Assembly (NCBI GenBank): GCA_042095835.1
Contig: JBELML010000171.1
Location: 1-11,710, forward strand
Source of the DNA: DATFKA01 sp042095835
Lineage (GTDB): Bacteria; Bacteroidota; Bacteroidia; Chitinophagales; Saprospiraceae
DNA length: 11,710 bases
Direction: 5' to 3'
A program made the position numbers and the translations under genes. The notes beneath the pieces were generated by a model, which was given only the letters and a program-made list of their open reading frames with translations, did not search any database and was not told the origin of the DNA. Shown here in pieces: positions 1 through 5,067 of this stretch; position 1 is the stretch's first letter, and each line of letters starts with the position of its first letter.

Positions 1-1065
1 GGCAGCGGTAATACGGACAGTTGTTTTACAGTAGTAAACGTGGAAGATAAGATTTTACCAACCTGTATAGGGGTAGATACTACTATTCAATTGACTCAAG
101 GTGCTTGTGAAGGTCAGGTATTCTTCTCTCCCCCTTTAGCTCAAGATAATTGTGGGGTTGATAGTTTGATTTTGGTTAGTAGTCTGGTGTCAGGAGATGT
201 ATTTCCAATGGGTAGTAATACGGTGATTTATGAAGTAATTGATGTTGGAGGAAACGTGGGAACTTGTTCTTTTACTATCACCTTAGCTGGAGATAAAAAA
301 GATGATGACAACGACGGTATAATCAATAATTGCGACAACTGTAAAGATTTAGCAAACCCAGGGCAAAGTGACCTAGATAGTGATGGTATCGGTGATGCCT
401 GTGATAATTGCCCGAGCCAAACTAATGCCAACCAAAAGGATAAAGATAAAGATGGTGTTGGCGATGCCTGTGATGTCTGTCCAGGTGAGGATGACCTGCT
501 AGATACGGACGCAGATGGAATACCTGATTGTTTAGATTCTTGCCCGACCCTACCTGGTGTTGATACCACAGATGTTGATTTGGATGGCCTAGGCGATTCT
601 TGTGATAACTGTCCAACAATTGCGAATGCTGACCAAAAAGATAGGGATGGAGATGGTGTTGGCGATGATTGTGATAATTGCAGGAATAATTTCAATCCAG
701 ATCAAACAGATACAGATGGAGATGGGAAAGGTGATGTGTGTGATAATCGGACAAGACGGCAATTGGGTTCTATTCCAACAACCAATACCTCCACAATAGC
801 AGTTTATCCGAATCCAGCTAGTGACCAATTGACGATTCAATTTACGCTATCTAAAGAAAGTACTGTAAGTATTGATGTTGTAGACTTACAAGGACAGCAT
901 ATTCAAAGTTTATTGATCCAATCCAAGCGAAGCCAAGGGCAGCATGTAATCAATTGGAATACTAGCAATGGCAACCTTGGCTTAGTGCCTTCAGGGCTTT
1001 ATGTCATTCGACTGAATAATGGGGAACAAACCTTATTCAAGAAACTCAGTATACAGAGATTATAA
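1..1065 (+). CDS. Secreted HYR / thrombospondin type 3 repeat protein with T9SS type A sorting domain (5' end missing)
   Basis: The reading frame is open from base 1 (visible start GSGNTDSCF), so the gene begins upstream. A GTG at base 40 lies inside a domain and is not the start. About 354 residues are visible. They begin with the tail of one HYR-like Ig-fold repeat, followed by a second complete one (about residues 18-95, ending in GTCSFTITL). Next come about seven calcium-binding thrombospondin type 3 repeats (about residues 97-250, of the form DxDxDGxGDxCDNC), rich in Asp and paired Cys. The C-terminal domain (about residues 267-354) starts with VYPNPA and ends with GLYVIRL and LFKKLSIQRL, which is the type A sorting signal recognised by T9SS. 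From family knowledge, the protein is exported by Sec then T9SS, is cleaved at the sorting domain and is surface-attached or released. TSP3 arrays are rigid calcium-dependent stalks. The ligand is unknown. A strong hairpin follows the stop. Confidence 0.88.
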   Translation, partial: GSGNTDSCFTVVNVEDKILPTCIGVDTTIQLTQGACEGQVFFSPPLAQDNCGVDSLILVSSLVSGDVFPMGSNTVIYEVIDVGGNVGTCSFTITLAGDKKDDDNDGIINNCDNCKDLANPGQSDLDSDGIGDACDNCPSQTNANQKDKDKDGVGDACDVCPGEDDLLDTDADGIPDCLDSCPTLPGVDTTDVDLDGLGDSCDNCPTIANADQKDRDGDGVGDDCDNCRNNFNPDQTDTDGDGKGDVCDNRTRRQLGSIPTTNTSTIAVYPNPASDQLTIQFTLSKESTVSIDVVDLQGQHIQSLLIQSKRSQGQHVINWNTSNGNLGLVPSGLYVIRLNNGEQTLFKKLSIQRL

Positions 1066-1120
1066 ACGGATTTGGTCAGAAAGGAAGTTGGAATTTTCAG
1101 CTCCGCTTATCAAAGCCATA

Positions 1121-1160
1121 AAACAGCGTTCATCCTTGGTATGTAGGATGAACGTTGTTT
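1121..1160. terminator. Bidirectional hairpin terminator between convergent genes
   Basis: Two 15-base arms (1121-1135 and 1146-1160) are complementary except for one G-T pair, around a 10-base loop. The left arm starts with AAAC and the right arm ends with GTTT, so each strand gets a short U-run. It lies between the convergent stop codons at 1065 (+) and 1168 (-), only 7 bases from the minus-strand stop, and so suits both genes. Confidence 0.75.
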
Positions 1161-1167
1161 ATACCAG

Positions 1168-2586
1168 CTATATTGGCCCCCAACCAATGGCTACAGAAAT
1201 GATTAGAAAGACCCAAGCCACCAGCAAAATCATGCCTACCACTGGGAAAATAAACCTTAACCAGCGATCAAAGGGGACTCGGCATAGACTCAGCATTGCC
1301 AGTAATCCGCCAAGGGCTGGATTGAATAGATTGGTAACTCCATCACCAATTTGGAAAGCCAGTATAGTCGACTGTCTGGTCAAGCCGAGTAGTTCTCCTA
1401 CCGGAATCATGATGGGAAGGGTCGCCAAAGCCTGACCACTTCCAGAAGGAATAAGCAAATTGATTAGGCATTGGGAACCTGACATCAAAACTACTGAAAC
1501 GTAGGTAGGTAGCCCCATCAGGCCTGATGAAAGCCCATGCGCAATAGTATCTCCAATATTTCCCATCTCCATGACTACCTTAATAGCCGTAGCAAAGCCT
1601 ACCATAAAGGCGCCAGGTATCACCGTACTCATAGATTTGAAGGCGGTTTCGCTCAATTCGGTGCCGCTCATACCTGCCGCTAAGCCTGCGGCAATGGAAA
1701 TAATCACAAAAATGGCGGATAGATCGTTGATGTACCAGTGATAGTTGAATACACCAAAAAGCATCCAGCCAATGCCGCCTAAAAAGATACTGAGAATGAT
1801 CCAATCTTTGGTAGAAATATGGTATTCTGACAGTTTTTTTGATAGTGCAAAACCCTCGGTGTTGAGGCCTTTGGCCATGCTTTTTTCAGGAGATAAAATA
1901 ATCTTATTGAAATATCGGACATTATAAAAAGCCAATATGCTCAGTGCAGCAAAGCATAAGATACTACGTAATTCCCAACCTGAAAAAAGGGGCATTTCAG
2001 CTATACTATGCCCAGTACCAACCGTGTAGGGATTAATCGGAGAAAGGCCGAAGCCAACGGTTATAGCAGCTACCGAAACGCCAGCTGCTAGTATTAAATC
2101 TCCGCCTAATGCCAGGCAAATGACGGCACCTATCGGTACCATAGCGATATTATTCTCATATCCGATCATTACACCTAATAAGCCAAAAATATAGGTAAAT
2201 AGAACAATCAAAAAGAACTTATACTTTAGGCCCAACTTGGCGACTAGAGTACCTACGGTATTCTCGATCATACCCGATTTTTCTAAAACACCAAACATAA
2301 CGCCACTCGAAAGCACGATAAAGACAATATGGGAGGCATCAATAAAACCCTGGGGAATCGCTCGAAAAATATTTAAAAAGCCAAGAGGACTAGCATCTGT
2401 CAATAATTTAAAGGAGCCGGGTACGACCCGCATTCGACCGTCGACCTCAATCCGATCAAAGGCTCCAGCAGGTAAAATGTAACTCAGAAGGGCCATCAGA
2501 AGGATGATCATAAAGATCAAAACTACAGGATGCGGGAAGCGTTGATACCAAGCTTTTTTAGAAGTCGATTCGGATTGATCCATCAT
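1168..2586 (-). CDS. YfcC / C4-dicarboxylate anaerobic carrier (DcuC-like) family membrane transporter
   Basis: A 472-residue, very hydrophobic inner-membrane protein, probably with 11-13 transmembrane segments. A short charged N-terminus precedes the first helix (about 19-41). Family-typical motifs are GYENNIAMVP (142-151), LSPINPYTVGTGHSIAEMPL (181-200), NLLIPSGSGQ (376-385) and GDGVTNLFNP (414-423). The two paired half-motifs, one with SPINP and one with IPSGSG and NLFNP, suggest the re-entrant or broken-helix substrate sites of ion-coupled carriers in the DcuC/YfcC superfamily. Full family length is present. Related proteins are annotated as basic amino acid antiporters (ArcD-like) or C4-dicarboxylate carriers, so the substrate cannot be decided here. 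The start is a double ATG (2586 and 2583); either is possible and no Shine-Dalgarno is seen. The gene stands alone, divergent from the small stress-type membrane protein gene at 2754. Confidence 0.85.
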   Translation of the reverse strand: MMDQSESTSKKAWYQRFPHPVVLIFMIILLMALLSYILPAGAFDRIEVDGRMRVVPGSFKLLTDASPLGFLNIFRAIPQGFIDASHIVFIVLSSGVMFGVLEKSGMIENTVGTLVAKLGLKYKFFLIVLFTYIFGLLGVMIGYENNIAMVPIGAVICLALGGDLILAAGVSVAAITVGFGLSPINPYTVGTGHSIAEMPLFSGWELRSILCFAALSILAFYNVRYFNKIILSPEKSMAKGLNTEGFALSKKLSEYHISTKDWIILSIFLGGIGWMLFGVFNYHWYINDLSAIFVIISIAAGLAAGMSGTELSETAFKSMSTVIPGAFMVGFATAIKVVMEMGNIGDTIAHGLSSGLMGLPTYVSVVLMSGSQCLINLLIPSGSGQALATLPIMIPVGELLGLTRQSTILAFQIGDGVTNLFNPALGGLLAMLSLCRVPFDRWLRFIFPVVGMILLVAWVFLIISVAIGWGPI

Positions 2587-2675
2587 ATTCGATTGTAGAG
2601 GCTGAATTTAGGACTTTTCTCTTGGAAATTAGAGTTTTCGACTACTGCTTGAAAAATCCGATGAATGCCTTACCG

Positions 2676-2689
2676 ATTCCGAGCGGAAT
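2676..2689. promoter_or_regulatory. Small symmetric site in the divergent intergenic region (possible operator)
   Basis: ATTCCG-AG-CGGAAT is a perfect 6-bp inverted repeat with a 2-base centre. It is roughly framed by TTAC (2670-2673) and GTAA (2693-2696). It sits in the 167-bp gap between the divergently transcribed transporter (start 2586) and GlsB-like gene (start 2754). Symmetry and location fit a dimeric repressor site, but a chance palindrome is possible. No clear TAnnTTTG promoter box was found in this gap on either strand. Confidence 0.3.
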
Positions 2690-2753
2690 AATGTAAATTG
2701 AGGAAGATCAAACCTTATTTTTTCTACAACTTCTTAAACAAAAACTTTTCAAC

Positions 2754-3020
2754 ATGATTTATTGGCTATTAATTGGCTTAGTGGCTGGCTTAATTGCAAA
2801 AGCTTTAACGCCTCAACAAGAAAAAGGAGGATACCTATCTTCTATGATTATTGGCTTAGTCGGCTCAATTGTGGGTGGATTCATCGCTAATGCAACGGGC
2901 TTAAGCTATATTTTGGGCAAAGGCATCATTGGAGGCTTGATTATTGCAACAGGTGGCGCCTTTTTGGTCTTATGGATTTACCACAAGTATTTAGCAGACA
3001 AGTGGAATTTACCTATCTAG
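2754..3020 (+). CDS. GlsB/YeaQ/YmgE family (transglycosylase-associated) small membrane protein
   Basis: This 88-residue protein is almost entirely membrane-embedded, with three hydrophobic segments (about 1-19, 28-47 and 55-77) rich in Gly. The pattern GLVAGLIAKALTP, then GLVGSIVGGFIA, then GKGIIGGLIIATGGAFLVLW is typical of the PF04226 'transglycosylase-associated' family, and the length matches family members (about 80-90 residues). Despite the historical name no enzymatic activity is established. In other bacteria the members are often induced by general, envelope or acid stress. It has its own ATG, no visible Shine-Dalgarno and no operon partner. It is followed 16 bases after its stop by a perfect 13-bp hairpin. 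The C-terminus is short and polar (HKYLADKWNLPI), probably facing one side of the membrane. Confidence 0.85.
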   Translation: MIYWLLIGLVAGLIAKALTPQQEKGGYLSSMIIGLVGSIVGGFIANATGLSYILGKGIIGGLIIATGGAFLVLWIYHKYLADKWNLPI

Positions 3021-3036
3021 GTAATACTTATAAAAA

Positions 3037-3066
3037 GCGTCCATTCGAAATCATTCGAATGGACGC
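3037..3066. terminator. Bidirectional intrinsic terminator hairpin
   Basis: A perfect 13-bp stem (arms 3037-3049 and 3054-3066, beginning GCGTCCATTC) has a 4-base ATCA loop. On the plus side it is followed by AGTGTTTT, and on the minus side it is flanked by a TTTTTA tract (plus-strand TAAAAA at 3031-3036). It lies between the convergent stops of the GlsB-like gene (3020) and arsM (3091), so it can end transcription in both directions. Confidence 0.85.
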
Positions 3067-3090
3067 AGTGTTTTAAATGGGTGGGAGAAG

Positions 3091-3873
3091 TTATTTTCTA
3101 GCGAATACATTGATGCTATAAATACTTGCACCACTCTCACGGAAAGCTTTTAGAGCTTTCTCTGTTATATGCTCCAATAATAGGCTATCGGGCAGTTCAA
3201 TTAATCTTTCTTTATCAATTTGAATATCTTTAAAGCCCGCCTGCTGGATATGATTCAGATAATCCTCTTTGGGTAATGCGCCAGAAACACAGCCTGCATA
3301 AAGTTCAGCTGCCTTTCTAATATCCGTTGGAAGCTGCCCATCAGTGACTATATCAGAAATACTAAAATGACCGCCTGGTTTAAGTACCCGATAAACCTCA
3401 TTATAGGCGAGTTGCTTATTAGGCACGAGGTTCATCACGCAGTTGCTGACACAGACCTCAATGCTATTGCTAGGAATGGGCATGTCCTCAATATCTCCTT
3501 GAATAAATCGAACATTCTTGAAGCCCAACTTCGCTTTATTGGCATTCGCTTTTTTGACCATCTCTTCTGTAAAATCGATACCCAATACTTCGCCCGTTTC
3601 ACCAGTGAGTTGCCTGGCGATAAAGACATCGTTCCCAGCTCCAGAGCCCAGATCCAGAACCGTCATTCCTGGTTGGATACGCGCAAAATCAGTTGGCATT
3701 CCACAGCCTAAATTCAGGTCTGCATCTGCTACGTAACCATCAAGTTTAGAATAATCTTCGCTCATGATGGTGACATCATTTGGAGAAGAACTGCCGGTTG
3801 AGCAGCAGGATTGATCGCTTTCTACTGCTAATTTCGCGTACTTCGTTCTTACCAATTCTTTTAAATCTTCCAT
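3091..3873 (-). CDS. arsM: Arsenite methyltransferase
   Basis: This 260-residue class I SAM-dependent methyltransferase matches the ArsM family. It should methylate As(III) in the cytoplasm, using SAM and thiol reductant, to methylated and volatile arsenicals. SAM motif I is VLDLGSGAGND (72-82), with the acidic end of strand 2 at GID (98-100) and motif GDIEDMP (126-132). The three conserved arsenite-binding cysteines appear to be present: Cys57 in LNLGCG, Cys145 in SNCVMNL and Cys195 in AGCVSGAL. An extra Cys23-Cys24 pair lies near the N-terminus, as in many prokaryotic ArsM proteins. It lies downstream of a SigZ-like sigma factor gene on the same strand. The gap is almost all octamer repeat and no separate promoter box is visible, so co-transcription is likely. 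Selectivity for arsenic over other thiophilic elements is inferred from the cysteines. Confidence 0.9.
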   Translation of the reverse strand: MEDLKELVRTKYAKLAVESDQSCCSTGSSSPNDVTIMSEDYSKLDGYVADADLNLGCGMPTDFARIQPGMTVLDLGSGAGNDVFIARQLTGETGEVLGIDFTEEMVKKANANKAKLGFKNVRFIQGDIEDMPIPSNSIEVCVSNCVMNLVPNKQLAYNEVYRVLKPGGHFSISDIVTDGQLPTDIRKAAELYAGCVSGALPKEDYLNHIQQAGFKDIQIDKERLIELPDSLLLEHITEKALKAFRESGASIYSINVFARK

Positions 3874-3889
3874 GTTGCTTTTTATTTAA

Positions 3890-3969
3890 TGATATATTGA
3901 TATAGTGATATAGTGATGTAATGATATATTGATGTAATGATGTGGTGGTGTAATGATATAGTGATGTAG
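3890..3969. repeat. Octamer tandem array A (TGATATAG / TGATGTAA type, 10 units)
   Basis: Ten consecutive 8-base units follow the plus-strand pattern TG(A/G)T(A/G)T(A/G)N. The period is exactly 8 with no indels. Units differ mainly at positions 5 and 8. It begins 16 bases upstream of the arsM start codon (minus strand). A period of 8 is not a multiple of 3, and minus-strand frames through it give only repetitive Tyr/Ile/Ser/His peptides, so it is non-coding. Confidence 0.9.
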
Positions 3970-3971
3970 CC

Positions 3972-4035
3972 TCCCAATCACAAAGTCCCCCAGTCTCCAA
4001 GTCGCAAGGTCTCCCAGTCCCAAAGCCCCAAAGTC
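3972..4035. repeat. Octamer tandem array B (minus-strand GACTTTGG / GACTGGGA type, 8 units)
   Basis: Eight consecutive 8-base units read on the minus strand as variants of GACTTGGA (GACTTTGG, GGCTTTGG, GACTGGGA, GACCTTGC, GACTTGGA, GATTGGGA and similar). The array abuts array A with a 2-base phase shift (3970-3971). Its first minus-strand unit overlaps the TGA stop codon of the sigma factor gene (4036-4034). The base composition is G-rich, very different from the A/T-rich array A, although the period is identical. Confidence 0.85.
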
Positions 4036-4576
4036 AACACTCCTCACAGGCTCTAGACTTGTATTCAATGATATTCCCATATTTATCGGCGGCCACGTCA
4101 CAGCAAGCCAGTATGATTTCTTTGAGAAGTAACCTTCCGCGTTGAACTCTAGATTTTGCTCCCGAATAAGAAATGTTTAAATGTGCTGCTAATTCCTTTT
4201 GGGATAGACCTTTGATTTCCGTTAGGTAGATGGCTTCTCGATATTTATCCGGTAGCAATTGAATCGCTTCTGGAATCCAGAGGGCGAGGTTCTCCGTTTT
4301 TTCGTTGCTATCTTTTTCGATAATAGGCCAGTTGAACTCTGCGACTTGTTGTTGCCGTTTCTTTTCCTTACGGAAATGATCCATCAGGCTATTCCTGGTC
4401 AATTGAAAAACCCAGGCATCTGCTTTTTCCACTTTTTGCAATTGGTGGATGTTGGACCTTACCTTAAGGAACACATTTTGTAAAAGGTCGTCTACTTGTG
4501 TATGATCTGTCAATTTGGATAGGAGGTAATTCCTTAATTTTCCTTCTGTTGATATCCATAGTTGTTCGATACTCAT
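4034..4576 (-). CDS. SigZ-like ECF RNA polymerase sigma factor with cysteine-rich C-terminal tail
   Basis: This 180-residue ECF sigma-70 factor directs RNA polymerase to a dedicated regulon. The sigma-2 region spans about 10-75 (DDLLQNVFLKV, AWVFQLTRNSLMDHFRKEK). The sigma-4 region spans about 103-152 (LLPDKYREAIYLTEIKGLSQ, then helix-turn-helix KELAAHLNISYSGAKSRVQRGR). After sigma-4 comes a tail with adjacent Cys158-Cys159, then KYGNIIEY, and a terminal Cys177-x-x-Cys180. Such a tail resembles SigZ-type factors and suggests metal, metalloid or redox sensing in place of a separate anti-sigma factor; this is inference, and no anti-sigma gene lies beside it. The ATG at 4576 is chosen because the alternative TTG at 4594 falls inside the predicted -7 promoter box. 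arsM lies downstream on the same strand across an octamer repeat. Confidence 0.85.
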   Translation of the reverse strand: MSIEQLWISTEGKLRNYLLSKLTDHTQVDDLLQNVFLKVRSNIHQLQKVEKADAWVFQLTRNSLMDHFRKEKKRQQQVAEFNWPIIEKDSNEKTENLALWIPEAIQLLPDKYREAIYLTEIKGLSQKELAAHLNISYSGAKSRVQRGRLLLKEIILACCDVAADKYGNIIEYKSRACEEC

Positions 4577-4591
4577 GCTTTCGTCTTTTTG

Positions 4592-4619
4592 CAAAACTAA
4601 TAGTTAAGTAACAGCCAAA
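4592..4619 (-). promoter_or_regulatory. Bacteroidota-type promoter of the sigma factor gene
   Basis: On the minus strand a TAGTTTTG box (4599-4592) matches the Bacteroidota -7 consensus TAnnTTTG exactly. A TTTG (4619-4616) lies 16 bases upstream as the -33 element, slightly short of the usual 17-23. Transcription would start roughly 8-10 bases before the ATG at 4576, giving a very short leader. Confidence 0.6.
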
Positions 4620-4632
4620 AAGTAACTTTTCG

Positions 4633-4809
4633 ATTTTGATGGAATCTTCCCGACCTAAAGCCGGGACAGGCTTGCACCAATACGGCGTTAATGCGCTCTT
4701 TGTGCCATAGGCACAAGCTAGGCAGAATGCCCTGCATTACCTACGTTTTTTGCCTTGCCTTGGCACAAATTTATCCCGGCCTTGCGTCGGGAATCTTCTT
4801 GATCAAAAT
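4633..4809. repeat. Outer palindrome ATTTTGAT ... ATCAAAAT surrounding the insertion
   Basis: ATTTTGAT (4633-4640) and ATCAAAAT (4802-4809) are perfectly complementary 8-base arms just outside the GAATCTTC direct repeats. Removing the insertion and one direct-repeat copy restores an 8-bp inverted repeat with a 12-base spacer. The insertion would therefore have landed in a pre-existing small palindrome. Confidence 0.5.
4650..4790. mobile_element. MITE-like palindromic insertion, about 140 bp, non-coding
   Basis: Imperfect terminal inverted repeats of 17 bases (left 4650-4666, starting CCGAC and ending GCCGGGA; right 4774-4790, starting TCCCGGC and ending GTCGG) match at 14 of 17 positions. 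The body is flanked by direct copies of GAATCTTC (4642-4649 and 4791-4798), or GGAATCTTC if the boundary base is shared, which looks like an 8-9 bp target duplication. Inside is a 7-bp hairpin, TTGTGCC-ATA-GGCACAA (4700-4716), whose left arm can also pair with GGCACAA at 4762-4768. No open frame of useful length is present. The copy number cannot be known from one window, so a REP-type intergenic palindrome is the main alternative. Confidence 0.55.
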
Positions 4810-5067
4810 GCGAGACTTATTTTTTGTCCGTTACTAAGCCAAAAAGGATTGCCGATTGTTATTGCTGGTCTTTGAAATATGGCTCTAAAATAAACAGCAT
4901 AATCGTCAATTTCTTTTTTTCAACCAATAGACGATAAGTTGGTAAAAAAGACGCAAATTTCAAATGAGGAAAATCAAGTATTTTATTTAATTCGCCTGGT
5001 AAAACCCTTTTTTAAAGGGCATTCTGGCTTTATTACCTGAAAAATAACATTTTCTTACCGACTTAAA
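4810..5067. other. Gene-free intergenic stretch upstream of the large secreted protein
   Basis: This is 258 A/T-rich bases without a credible reading frame. The only structure noted is a small hairpin, CCCTTT-TTT-AAAGGG (5005-5019), about 50 bases before the next start codon, loosely enclosed by GGTAA (4999-5003) and TTACC (5032-5036). No TAnnTTTG promoter box was found, so the promoter of the gene at 5068 is unassigned. Confidence 0.5.

Noticed and set aside
228..695. 155-residue minus-strand open frame rich in Ser/Pro/Gln
   Set aside because: It is the antisense shadow of the thrombospondin type 3 repeats; the low-complexity SQxSPxPS pattern is just the reverse complement of the DxDGxGD codons.
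1019..1435. 138-residue plus-strand open frame crossing the end of the T9SS protein and the transporter 3' end
   Set aside because: It overlaps two well-supported genes and the terminator hairpin, and its product resembles nothing.
2692..2700. GTAAATTGA as a -7 promoter box for the GlsB-like gene
   Set aside because: It is one T short of TAnnTTTG and lacks a matching upstream TTTG at suitable spacing.
3890..4035. CRISPR array
   Set aside because: Units are contiguous 8-mers with no spacers or long direct repeats, and there are no cas genes.
3886..4101. 71-residue minus-strand frame with repeated LGDLATWRLGDF and HHYIIT peptides
   Set aside because: It is a translation of the octamer arrays; repetition comes from the DNA period, and it overlaps the sigma gene in another frame.
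4810..5067. Riboswitch or small RNA gene upstream of the large secreted protein
   Set aside because: Only one short A/T-rich hairpin is present and no conserved aptamer-like core or promoter was recognised.
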